DNA from: Saprospiraceae bacterium
GTDB taxonomy: Bacteria > Bacteroidota > Bacteroidia > Chitinophagales > Saprospiraceae
DNA length: 64,000 nucleotides
Assembly: GCA_016714025.1 (NCBI GenBank)
Contig: JADJOB010000002.1
Coordinates: 851,501-915,500, forward strand
Reading direction: 5' to 3'
Part shown: in pieces, positions 27,388 through 37,600 of the stretch
Layout of the letters: each line of letters opens with the position of its first letter
How positions within the stretch are numbered: position 1 is the first letter of the stretch
The notes under the pieces: model-generated
The model's input: only the letters and a program-made list of their open reading frames with translations
Databases searched by the model: none
What the model was told of the DNA's origin: nothing
Position numbers and translations under genes: made by a program

Positions 27388-30300
27388 ATGAATTTGGTCA
27401 AGCAATTAACTTATATAATTGTATTGATTCCTTTTTTGGTAACTGGTCAAAGCAATGATTCCATTGCTATCAAAGAAATAGACAGTTTACTCGAATTGTC
27501 ATTGGATTTTGCAGAAAATCAAGAGTTTGAAAAGGCTTTTGAAATGAATTCTTATGCGGAGAAAATTGCAATAACAAAAAATGGATTAGAATCCGTTTCG
27601 CGTGCTAATTGTTATTTGAACAAAGGAAAGATACATTTTTTAAAAATTGAATTCACCGAAGCTGAAAAATATTTTTATGAATCTAGTCTAATTTATAAAA
27701 AGTTGCTGGGCAAAGAGCATTTAGCTTATGCTAAAAGTCTAGTAAACCTTGGAATTCTGTATTCAGATTTAGATAAATATGAACAAGCAGAATCGCTTTT
27801 TCTTGAGGTAAAAGAAATTTATCAAAAAACCATTGGAACTGAACACATAAAATATGCAGGCAATCTCAACAATTTGGGCTTATTGTATGAAAAATTCGGT
27901 AGGTACGACTTAGCAGAGCCAAACTTTGTAAGAGCTAAAGCTATTGTTGAAAAAGTTTTAGGTAAAAATCATTCGTTTTATGCTGCAAGTTTAATAAGTC
28001 TCGCAAGTTTATACGGTAAGATGGGGAAATATGAACAAGCAGAACCTCTTTATTTAGAGGCAAAAAGAATTGATGAAGAAACTTTAGGAAAGGAGAATCC
28101 AAATTACGCAATTACGCTTATTAATCTTGGTATTTTATATAAAAATATGGGTAATTTTGAAAAAGCTGAACAGTTTTTTTTAGATGCCATTTATATTGAT
28201 GAGAAAACCATAGGAAAGAACCATCCAGATTACGCCACTAACTTGATAGTTCTTGCGAATTTATATTATAGTATTGGTAAATATGAAAAAGCTGAAAGTA
28301 TTTATATCGCTTCTCTGCAGATTGTGCAAAATGCCTATGGTAAGGATCATGCTCTATATGCTACTATACTTCACAATCTGGCCGGAGTGTATGCCGAATT
28401 GAAAAATTTTGAAAAATCAGAACCCCTTTATATAGAATCAAAATCTATACGGGAAAAAGTATTGGGCAAACAACATCCAGATTACGCGATGAGTCTACAT
28501 AATTTGGCTTTTTTGTATTTTGATATGTTGGAATATGATAAAGCGGAGCCACTTTACCTTGAATCTAAAGCGATTCTAGAGGAAGTTGTTGGAAATAATC
28601 ATCCCGATTATGCTTGGAATTTATTTAACCTGGCTAATTTATATTTTGAGCAAAAAAAATACGATAAAGCAGAGGCACTTTATGAAGAAGCATTTAATAG
28701 AAAACGTAAGTTAATTTTATTGGGATATCACCATCTGTCGGAGCTAGAAATGCAAAAGTATTTGTTAAATTTCAAAGAAGAATTAGATATAATTTCTTCC
28801 TACGCGCAGCGATTGACCCATTCTTCACGCCTAGCTGAAATTTGTTATGATAATGCGCTTTTTTTTAAGGGGTTCTTGCTCAATGCTGCTTTAACTATAA
28901 AGTATAAAATTGAGTCAGATACGATAGCTAAAAAGGTTTATGACGTAAAAATAGCATTGAGTCAACAGCTGGCACAAGAATATTCTAAACCAATTTCAGA
29001 TCAAAAAGCAATAATTGAAATAGAAGAAAAATTAAATAAAATTGAAAAGGAACTTGCATACACTATAAAGAATTATTATGACATAATCAAACAGGTTAAT
29101 TTAGAAGAGATTAAGCAAAAACTAAATATCGGTGAAGCAGCAATCGAATTTATTCGTTATCGATATTGCAACAAAATAAAGACAGATAGCTTTATGTATG
29201 CCGCGTTACTTGTCGGACCCGGGGCGTTTCAACCCAAAATTATTCCTTTGTTTGAAGAGAAAGAATTTGATTCAATTTTAAATGTTAGTTTGGAAAGAAG
29301 AGCAGATTATGTTGCAAGTTTATATGGACCAAATGATCGTGGAGCCATTCAAGTAAAAACGCAAAAAAAATCATTATATCAATTGATATGGAAGCCAATT
29401 GAAGCAGATTTAAAAGATGTAAAAACTATTTATTATTCACCTGCTGGTTTGTTAAATCGCATTAATTTAAGTGCAATTCCGGTGGAAAGTTCAAGTAAAA
29501 TTGGTACTGTAACATTAGCAGACAAGTATCAATTAATTGAGTTGATAAGCACCCGACAATTGGCTGTTGCCAATCAATTGAAAATAGTCAATAATGATAT
29601 AACCATTTTTGGAGGGATAGAATTTGAACCGGATACTAATTTATTTATTTCACAGTCTAATTTAGCTTCTAGATCAACTCAAGAATTATCATTTTCAATG
29701 ATTGATTCAACATTAAAAGGGGGTATGTGGGATTATTTACCATGGTCAGAATGGGAAGCAAATTCAATTCATAAATTCTTAATGGATTTTGGATTTAATA
29801 CAAGGCTATTCAGTGGATTTGAAGGGACTGAAGATTCTTTTAAGAAGATAGGAAGAGCAGGCAATCCTTCACCAAGAGTAATACACATTGCAACGCATGG
29901 ATACTTCTTTCAAGACCTCAAAGCTAATGGTCAGCATTCAGGAGTCAGCAGTCAGTCAGAAATTGTCTTTAAAATGAGTGATCATCCCATGTTGCGATCC
30001 GGACTGATCATGGCCGGTGGCAATGCAGCCTGGAAAGGAAAGCAAACATTGGAAGGAAGAGAAGATGGAATTCTCACAGCGTATGAAATATCACAGATGA
30101 ATTTGTCGAATACAGAGTTAGTCGTATTGTCAGCATGCGAAACAGGACTTGGAGACATACAGGGAAACGAAGGTGTTTACGGATTGCAACGCGCATTCAA
30201 AATCGCGGGAGCAAAATATCTGATCATGAGTTTGTGGCAAGTACCAGATAAACAAACATCACTGTTAATGACATCTTTTTATAAAAAGTGGTTGGAGAAT

Positions 30301-30399
30301 AAGATGCCAATTCCGGATGCGTTTCATGCTGCACAAAAAGAAATGCGCGACATTGGATTGGATCCATATCAATGGGCTGGGTTCGTTTTGGTGGAATAA
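27388..30399 (+). CDS. exported TPR-CHAT protein, paralogue 1
   Basis: A 1003-residue protein with signal peptide (LTYIIVLIPFLVTGQS). Residues about 40-450 are tetratricopeptide repeats at 42-residue spacing of the kinesin-light-chain type (repeated Y..AE.LYLEAK.I.E...GK.HP.YA..L.NLA.LY). A helical linker and a C-terminal CHAT domain (about 640-1003) follow. CHAT is a caspase-like clan CD peptidase fold; its dyad is visible as His837 in IATHGYFF and Cys917 in VVLSACETGLGD. It is probably periplasmic or surface exposed. Eight bases separate it from the M4 peptidase gene, suggesting co-transcription. Substrate unknown. The linker between the catalytic His and the DHPMLRSG block holds an AGTCAGCAGTCAG-rich stretch like the intergenic repeats. 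Confidence 0.85.
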   Translation: MNLVKQLTYIIVLIPFLVTGQSNDSIAIKEIDSLLELSLDFAENQEFEKAFEMNSYAEKIAITKNGLESVSRANCYLNKGKIHFLKIEFTEAEKYFYESSLIYKKLLGKEHLAYAKSLVNLGILYSDLDKYEQAESLFLEVKEIYQKTIGTEHIKYAGNLNNLGLLYEKFGRYDLAEPNFVRAKAIVEKVLGKNHSFYAASLISLASLYGKMGKYEQAEPLYLEAKRIDEETLGKENPNYAITLINLGILYKNMGNFEKAEQFFLDAIYIDEKTIGKNHPDYATNLIVLANLYYSIGKYEKAESIYIASLQIVQNAYGKDHALYATILHNLAGVYAELKNFEKSEPLYIESKSIREKVLGKQHPDYAMSLHNLAFLYFDMLEYDKAEPLYLESKAILEEVVGNNHPDYAWNLFNLANLYFEQKKYDKAEALYEEAFNRKRKLILLGYHHLSELEMQKYLLNFKEELDIISSYAQRLTHSSRLAEICYDNALFFKGFLLNAALTIKYKIESDTIAKKVYDVKIALSQQLAQEYSKPISDQKAIIEIEEKLNKIEKELAYTIKNYYDIIKQVNLEEIKQKLNIGEAAIEFIRYRYCNKIKTDSFMYAALLVGPGAFQPKIIPLFEEKEFDSILNVSLERRADYVASLYGPNDRGAIQVKTQKKSLYQLIWKPIEADLKDVKTIYYSPAGLLNRINLSAIPVESSSKIGTVTLADKYQLIELISTRQLAVANQLKIVNNDITIFGGIEFEPDTNLFISQSNLASRSTQELSFSMIDSTLKGGMWDYLPWSEWEANSIHKFLMDFGFNTRLFSGFEGTEDSFKKIGRAGNPSPRVIHIATHGYFFQDLKANGQHSGVSSQSEIVFKMSDHPMLRSGLIMAGGNAAWKGKQTLEGREDGILTAYEISQMNLSNTELVVLSACETGLGDIQGNEGVYGLQRAFKIAGAKYLIMSLWQVPDKQTSLLMTSFYKKWLENKMPIPDAFHAAQKEMRDIGLDPYQWAGFVLVE

Positions 30400-30535
30400 T
30401 CTTTTACATTATCATATATCAGAACTGAGTTTTGTTTTCAATCGGGATGCTTGTTAAATTTACATTAATTTGGACGGTTGATTTTTTTAATATTATATAT
30501 CCAGGAATAATTTATTAATTAGTTAAATATTAGTA

Positions 30536-33526
30536 ATGATTTATTTAAAAGTCTTATGCTTTATTCTCTTTTCCAATTTATTAATTTCTCAAAGTGGCAT
30601 AGATTCAACTGAATTAAAAAGCCTGGATAGTTTATTAAATGTTTCAAAAAATTTACGTTCTAAAGGTGAGTTAAATCAGTCCTTGGAAATAACTTTAAAA
30701 GTTGAGAAACTGGCTTTGGAAAAGTATGGTAGAATTTCTGAAATTTATGCAAATTGTTGTATTAATCATGGAAAATGGTGTATTGCAAAAAGCCAACATC
30801 AAGAAGCAGAGAGTTGGTATTTTGAAGCGATTGATATTTTTAAAACATTATATGGAGAGGAACATAATCAATATGGCAAAGCGCTTAATAACTTAGGAGT
30901 TCTCTATTATTTAATGGGTAAATTTGATAAATGCGAACCAATTTATTTAAAAGTTCAACAAATTCAGCGCAAGGCTGTGGGAATCAATCATGTTGATTAC
31001 GGAGTTGCATTAAATAATTTGGCTTTATTTTATAAAGAAATTGGCCGGATCGATAAAGCTGAACCATACTTCCTTGAGTCTTATCAGGTTTTCAAAAATG
31101 TTCTGGGCGTTAAACATCCGCAATACGCAAGCAGCATAACAAATTTAGCTGTCTTCTATTTTAATTTAGGAAATCTTCAAAAAGCTGAATCATATTATTT
31201 GGAAGCTAAGGAAGTTCGAGAAAAAGTACTTGGTAAGATGCACCCGGATTATGGTGAAAGTTTAAATAATCTGGCAAGCTTGTATATGGATTTAGGCAAT
31301 TATTCTAAATCAGAAGCGTATTATCTGGAGTCTAATCAAATATTTGAGAAAATTGTTGGAAAGAATCATCCGCAATACGCACAAAGCTTATATAATTTGG
31401 CATACTTGTATAATAAAATGAAAAGGAGCAAAGAGGCTTTGGCGCTTTTATTAGAGGCAAAAATGATCATTTCAAGAGAACTTAATCTTAATCATCCTGA
31501 TTATATAACTTGTATTTCCTTGCTTGCAAATTCTTATAAATTATTGAAACAATTTGATTTGGCAGAAGAATTATTTTTAGAAGCAAAGGTAAAACAGCAA
31601 GCACTTACGGGGATAAATAGCCTGGGTTATACAAGAAATATATTGGGGCTTGCTAAGTTTTATATTGACACAGATCGGGATACTTTGGCACTCGAACTGT
31701 TGAATCAGGCATATGACATCTTAACGCAATTTTTTGGTCAAGAGCAATCAGAATATTCTTTATGTGTTAATTATCTCGCGATTGCCTATGAAAAATTGCA
31801 GAATTTCAAATTGGCAACTAATTTTTTTGAGGAGCGATTGAAATTAAACCAAATCAAGCTTCATCAATCCATTCAGTATTTGTCAGTACATGAATTAAAT
31901 AAGTATTCTGAGTTGTTTAGTGAATTTAATAGCACTTTATTTTCAGTGAATTATCGAAGATATCAAAATCCAGGGAGTTTAAAAAATCTAAGCAGTGCCA
32001 GTCTGAATTCTATTTTGTTTCATAAAGGATTTGTTTTAATGGCGGCAAATCGTTTAAACGCTATGTCAGGTCAGTCTCCTGAAACAAAGGAAATGTATGC
32101 AACGATCCAATCAAATAGACGTAGATTGAATAAGGAGTATTTAAAAAAACTTAAAGAGAGAAACAATAATTTAATTGCAGAATTGGAAGAAAATTCAAAC
32201 AGCCTTGAAAAAAATCTGGCATTGAAAATAGCTGGGTATGATGATGTTAGCAAACAACTAAGTTGGGTCGATTTAAAAAAGAAGTTAAGAAAGGAAGAAG
32301 CACTTATTGAGTTTGTTAGTTTCAATTTGGATTTTCCGGTTAAAACAGATAGCATCATGTATGTAGCATTGATATTGAGACCTCAGGATTCGGTACCAAT
32401 CTATATTCCATTATTTGAAGAGAAGGAATTGACTACTGCCATTTCCCAGTCTCAGGGAGTATCCCCATCAGAATTATATACTAATAGGGGTGTGAAACCA
32501 ATAAATAGACAGAATTATTCAAATATTTATAATATCATTTGGAAACCTTTGGAACCATATTTGGAAAACTATACTAAAATTTATATGGCAGCTTCTGGTA
32601 TTTTGCATAGGTTAAATTTAAATGCCGTTGAAATATCGAATGGTGTAATTCTTTCAGATAAGTATAATCTTGTACAATTAGGAAGTACCAGACAAATCAA
32701 TACAAGGGTAGAAGATAAAAAAGCTATAAAAGATGCCTTATTAATTGGAGGCATTGATTATAACTTCATTAATGCAGTACAAGAGCCGAAGCTTGAGTTT
32801 AGTTCAACAGCTGTTAATAATTCTTATTCACCTCAAAATAATCATTTAGTTCATGCATGGAATTATTTACCAGGAACAGAAAGCGAGGTTATTGAGATTC
32901 AACATTTATTTAAAAACAATAAGCTGCCTGTTACCATTTTACAAAGTTCAAATGCAACAGAACAAGCTATCAAACAAGTTGGAGTCAACAAAGCATCCCC
33001 TTCAATTTTGCATATTTCAACACACGGGTACTTTTTTTCTGATATCCAATCTGGTTTAGCAGATAGTACAGAATTGAGAAGCTATGTTTCAACATTTAAA
33101 TATAGTAAAGAACCTATGTTGAGATCCGGTTTAATACTGGCAGGCGCAAATCACTCCTGGATGACAGATTCTTATTCAAGTGAATTAGAAGATGGAATCC
33201 TTACGGCGTTTGAAATTTCTCAAATGGATTTATCAAATACAGAACTGGTTGTTTTATCAGCCTGCGAAACAGGTTTGGGTGATATTCAAGGGAATGAAGG
33301 TGTGTTTGGATTACAGCGCGCTTTTAAAATTGCAGGAGCAAATTACATTATAATGTCCTTGTGGCAAGTACCTGATAAACAAACATCCATGTTGATGTCG
33401 ACGTTTTATAAAAAAATGCTTACAGACAAAATGAATATACCGGATGCATTCCATGCAGCACAAAAGGACATGAGGGATTTGGGATTGGATCCATACCAGT
33501 GGGCGGGTTTTGTTTTAATTGAGTAG
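30536..33526 (+). CDS. exported TPR-CHAT protein, paralogue 2
   Basis: A 996-residue paralogue of the preceding gene: signal peptide (LKVLCFILFSNLLIS), 42-residue TPRs over about 45-450, and a CHAT domain with His830 in HISTHGYFF and Cys910 in VVLSACETGLGD. The ending (DPYQWAGFVLIE) is nearly identical to paralogue 1. The block LSNTELVVLSACETGLG through MSLWQVPDKQTS is the most conserved part of all three copies, while the TPR part has diverged. This suggests a conserved protease with changing binding partners. A 136-base gap separates it from paralogue 1, so it may have its own promoter. Confidence 0.85.
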   Translation: MIYLKVLCFILFSNLLISQSGIDSTELKSLDSLLNVSKNLRSKGELNQSLEITLKVEKLALEKYGRISEIYANCCINHGKWCIAKSQHQEAESWYFEAIDIFKTLYGEEHNQYGKALNNLGVLYYLMGKFDKCEPIYLKVQQIQRKAVGINHVDYGVALNNLALFYKEIGRIDKAEPYFLESYQVFKNVLGVKHPQYASSITNLAVFYFNLGNLQKAESYYLEAKEVREKVLGKMHPDYGESLNNLASLYMDLGNYSKSEAYYLESNQIFEKIVGKNHPQYAQSLYNLAYLYNKMKRSKEALALLLEAKMIISRELNLNHPDYITCISLLANSYKLLKQFDLAEELFLEAKVKQQALTGINSLGYTRNILGLAKFYIDTDRDTLALELLNQAYDILTQFFGQEQSEYSLCVNYLAIAYEKLQNFKLATNFFEERLKLNQIKLHQSIQYLSVHELNKYSELFSEFNSTLFSVNYRRYQNPGSLKNLSSASLNSILFHKGFVLMAANRLNAMSGQSPETKEMYATIQSNRRRLNKEYLKKLKERNNNLIAELEENSNSLEKNLALKIAGYDDVSKQLSWVDLKKKLRKEEALIEFVSFNLDFPVKTDSIMYVALILRPQDSVPIYIPLFEEKELTTAISQSQGVSPSELYTNRGVKPINRQNYSNIYNIIWKPLEPYLENYTKIYMAASGILHRLNLNAVEISNGVILSDKYNLVQLGSTRQINTRVEDKKAIKDALLIGGIDYNFINAVQEPKLEFSSTAVNNSYSPQNNHLVHAWNYLPGTESEVIEIQHLFKNNKLPVTILQSSNATEQAIKQVGVNKASPSILHISTHGYFFSDIQSGLADSTELRSYVSTFKYSKEPMLRSGLILAGANHSWMTDSYSSELEDGILTAFEISQMDLSNTELVVLSACETGLGDIQGNEGVFGLQRAFKIAGANYIIMSLWQVPDKQTSMLMSTFYKKMLTDKMNIPDAFHAAQKDMRDLGLDPYQWAGFVLIE

Positions 33527-33744
33527 GGAATTGACTACTATTCTAAAACTTTATAATATTTCAAAACAATCAGTATCATGATATTTTGTCCTCCCTATTG
33601 AGATATGGAAATCAAAACAACTTTGCATGGGTTTGGAGATTATAATTTCAGTAACATATCATTCGGCTATTCTTATTAAAGAATTTCTTGGATTAAATCT
33701 AAAATTATTTCCAATTCAATTTTCCAACTGTCTGATAAATAAAA

Positions 33745-33752
33745 TACATTTG
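33745..33752 (+). promoter_or_regulatory. -7 box TACATTTG, possibly giving a leaderless mRNA
   Basis: TACATTTG matches TAnnTTTG exactly and ends three bases before the ATG of the 5-alpha-reductase-like gene. If used, transcription would start at or next to the ATG. A good -33 TTG is not evident. Confidence 0.4.
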
Positions 33753-33755
33753 TAA

Positions 33756-34529
33756 ATGAATCAACTTAATGCGGAATCGTTTCTCTTGCTAAATTATTGT
33801 TGGATTGCATTAGCCATTGTTGTTCATGTTACCATGTTTTACATTAAAGCGCCATTTGGCAGACACACATCCGAACACTGGAGCATTTCAATAAACAATA
33901 AATTGGGTTGGTTTATTATGGAACTCCCCTCCTTGTTGATCATGTTGTTTTTTCTAGTTTATGGGAAAGATTCATTGAATTCTTATGTTTGGATATTGTT
34001 TTTATTATGGATTCTTCATTATATAAACAGAACGCTCATATATCCGCTTCGAATTAAAGCAACTCCAAAGAAAATACCTGTGTTTATCGTGTGTTCTGCA
34101 ATTTTTTTCAATGTTGTCAATGCAGGCTTAAATGGATACTACTTATCCGAATTGGCTGGAACATCTCAATACAACGAACAATGGATTTTAAGTTGGAATT
34201 TTTGGATTGGATTCGGATTGTTTTTAATTGGTATGTTTATTAATAGAACCTCAGATTCCCTATTAATAAATTTAAGAGCAACAGGAGATACCGGATATAA
34301 AATACCCTTTGGTTTTTTATTTAAATATGTTTCGTCACCCAATTTATTTGGCGAACTCGTGCAATGGTTAGGTTTTGCAGTTATGGCTTGGAATGTACCC
34401 GCACTTGGATTTTTTATTTGGACTTACGCAAATTTAGTTCCACGAGCTAAAAATCACCATGACTGGTATCACTCAAATTTCCCAAACTATCCAAAAGATA
34501 GAAAAATTATTTTTCCGTTTATTTATTAG
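33756..34529 (+). CDS. 3-oxo-5-alpha-steroid 4-dehydrogenase (steroid 5-alpha-reductase) family protein
   Basis: A 257-residue membrane protein with six to seven hydrophobic helices. The C-terminal third closely matches the eukaryotic SRD5A type: YKIPFGFLFKYVSSPNLFGE, then VQWLGFAVMAW, then RAKNHHDWYHSNFPNYPKDR and KIIFPFIY at the extreme C-terminus. Mammalian SRD5A1/2 enzymes are about 255-260 residues and end with the same K-I-I-P-F pattern, so the protein is full length. The family uses NADPH to reduce the 4,5 double bond of 3-oxo-steroids or of polyprenal-type substrates. It sits alone between CHAT genes with no steroid-pathway neighbour, so the substrate is open; the KIPFGFLF and ENxxGE-like region is the NADPH site in the family. 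Confidence 0.85.
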   Translation: MNQLNAESFLLLNYCWIALAIVVHVTMFYIKAPFGRHTSEHWSISINNKLGWFIMELPSLLIMLFFLVYGKDSLNSYVWILFLLWILHYINRTLIYPLRIKATPKKIPVFIVCSAIFFNVVNAGLNGYYLSELAGTSQYNEQWILSWNFWIGFGLFLIGMFINRTSDSLLINLRATGDTGYKIPFGFLFKYVSSPNLFGELVQWLGFAVMAWNVPALGFFIWTYANLVPRAKNHHDWYHSNFPNYPKDRKIIFPFIY

Positions 34530-34686
34530 TAGACTTCCCCGGCATTCATTAAAGCCTACTTTCAATTTTTAAATCAGTTAACTTGGTAATATTGGAGTGA
34601 TCTAAGCTCAATACAATCAATAAATCGCTCAGATTTTTAAAGTTCCCAATTTTATTTTATATTTAGCTGTCCTAATTGAAATTACC

Positions 34687-37600
34687 ATGGTAAAAGTATT
34701 GGTTATATTTTGCCTGTTTTATACTTGTCTCGGGTTCTCACAAGATCAGAATTCTTTTGATCTACAAAAGCAATTAGACAGCCTGAATACTGCTACATCG
34801 AATCTAATTGAGCTGGGAAGATATTATTTAGCCTTGCAACTCAATAAAAAGGCAGATTCCATTTTATTAAAAAATTTGGATTCCATTTCTGTTTCAGCTG
34901 CTTATTATAGTTTGAATAAGGGTCGAGTTGATGCCTTTTATAATAGAGCAGTTGAAGCAGAGAAAAATTTAATAAAAGCAAAACTAATTTTTAAACAAGA
35001 ACTCGGATCATCCCATCCTGCTTATATTAAATGCATCCATTCATTGGGAATTTTTTATAGAGGATCAGGATCCTATAATAATGCAGCATTGAGTTACGAG
35101 GAGTTAAAAATAGTATTGAGTAAGACGTATGGGAAAAGGGATTCTCAATACATAGCTTGCTTAAATGAAATGGGATTGCTTTTCAAGGATGATCAGAAAT
35201 ACAATAAAGCAGAGCAGTATTTGTTAGAAGCTAAAAAAATTCAAAGCTTAATTCTAAAACCCGACCATCCTGACTTGGCCTCTACCTTAAACAATTTAGC
35301 TATTTTGTATAAAAACATGGGTCGATATCCTGAAGCGATTTACAATTATTCTGAAGCATTAAGGATTCGGGAGTTGCATTTAGGGAAACAACATGTTCTC
35401 TATACAAGTGTTTTGTTAAATCTGGCTAATTTATACATCGATTTGGGAAATTACCAAATGTCAGAAAAAACATTTCTGGAAGCGATCAAATTGCGTGAAA
35501 AAGAACATGGTAATAAGCATCCCTATTATGCCACAAGTATTGAAGGGTTGGCGCTCTTGTATAAGGATATGGGAATTTATTCAAAAGCTATTGAATATTC
35601 AATGGATGCAAATAACATTCGAGCAGCAAGTCTCGGAGAATACAGCGTCGTTTATGCTGGTGGATTAAGCAATTTGGCTCAGATTTATACTTTAGCAGGT
35701 TATTATAATGAAGCCTTGCTTCAATACCAAAAAGCGTTAGCTATTTATAAAAGTAATTTAGGTAAAGAGCACTTAAAATACCTGGAATGTTTAAATCGAA
35801 TGGCAGTTTTATACACATATCGGGGAAATTATTCCAAAGCGAGATCAAATTTTGAAGAACTGTTGACTACCCGCGGTCAATTATTTGGAAGTCAAAACAC
35901 CCAATATGCTGATGCATTGGTAAATCTGGCTTTTTTATACAATGAAATGGGAATTTGCGATTCATCTGAATTAAAATTACTGGAATCTTTGAAAATAAAT
36001 CAACTCGTTTTGGGTCCACAACATCACAAATGTGCACAAGTGATGGAGAAATTGGCAGAATTATATAAAGTTCCGGGTAAAGTTCAACAGGCCGATTCAT
36101 TATTGCGAATCGTAAAAAATATTAGAGCCAGGATGCTCGGGAGTAACCACAAATTATATTCGCAAAGTTTAGATCATTTAGCAGAAATCAACGAAATCCA
36201 GAAAAAATACAGTGATTCAGACAAGTTTTTAAAAGAGTTAAACGAACTCGATCAGGAGCGCATGCGAAATGCAATTTCGTTTTTATCTGAGGTGGAATTG
36301 GCAAATTATTCAGAATCTTTTCAGCATCGGACGAGTGAACTCGGGACATACATCCTATCAAGACCTATCGCTTCAGTTGATAATTTGACAAGACTTGTTT
36401 TAGACAATGCCCTTTTCAGCAAGGGATTTCTAATGAGTACAGCAGCGCGATTCAATCAATTAAGTACTGAAGATCCTAGGCTTACTGATTATATTACTTC
36501 ACTAAGAAGTATTCGCAAACAACTAGCTGTAGAATACACTAAACCGAAAGCTGAACAGAGAAATGTGTCTAAATTGGAATCCAATGCCAATTCCATTGAG
36601 AAAAAATTAAGACGTTTAAGCTTAGATTTTTTAAAAGCTACACAAAAAATCCGGTGGCAGGATCTAAGAGATTTGTTAAAACCAGAGGAGGCTGCTATTG
36701 AATTCATTCAATTTCAAATGCCCATTGCAAAGAATCAATTCAATACCATGTATGCAGCCATTTTACTGCGATCGGATTCTAAATCTCCTCGATTCATCAG
36801 TCTTTGTAATGAATCTGATTTAGATTCACTTATAAAATCAGAACACAAACCAGGAGAGGGATATATTAATGCTATCTATGGTCTGTATAACAGAGGTGCA
36901 ATGGAAGTAAAAGTTATAAATAAGTCCTTGTATGCATTAATTTGGAAACCCATAGAAAGTGAGTTGAACGGAGTAAAAACAATTTATTATTCACCTGCTG
37001 GATTAATTCACCGTATTAATTTAAGTGCCATCCTCAATACGAAATCTTCAATACTCGCTGATCAATATCAATTAATTGAATTGAACAGCACCAGACAACT
37101 AGCCTTACCAGATCAATTCCAGAGCACAAACAATGAGGCAATACTCTATGGTGGTATATTTTATGAAATGCAAGATACCGCTCCCGTTACTAAGCCACTG
37201 GATAAACAACTTGCTGATAATTCATTTACTTTTTCTGTAGCTTCCAGGGGTTCAGATTCCTGGGACTTTTTAGATGGGACTGAACTCGAAGTCAATGCGT
37301 TGCATCCAATCCTTACTGCAGCTGGTTTAAAGGTAACATTAAAAACAGGATTTGATGCAACAGAAGAATCTTTTAAAGCTTTAGGTGCGTGGAATAGCAG
37401 TTCTCCCAGAATTATTAATCTATCAACCCATGGATTCTTTTTTTCTGATACTGACCGAACGATTTCTGCCGAAGGCAGAATGTCGCACGATCCCGCCAAT
37501 TCTAGCGGGACGGCAAGTGAGGGAACTGCGAAAGCAGCTTCATTAAGTTCTAATTTGAACTTAGAGGCAACAGAACCTGTCTTCAAAATATCCGATCATC

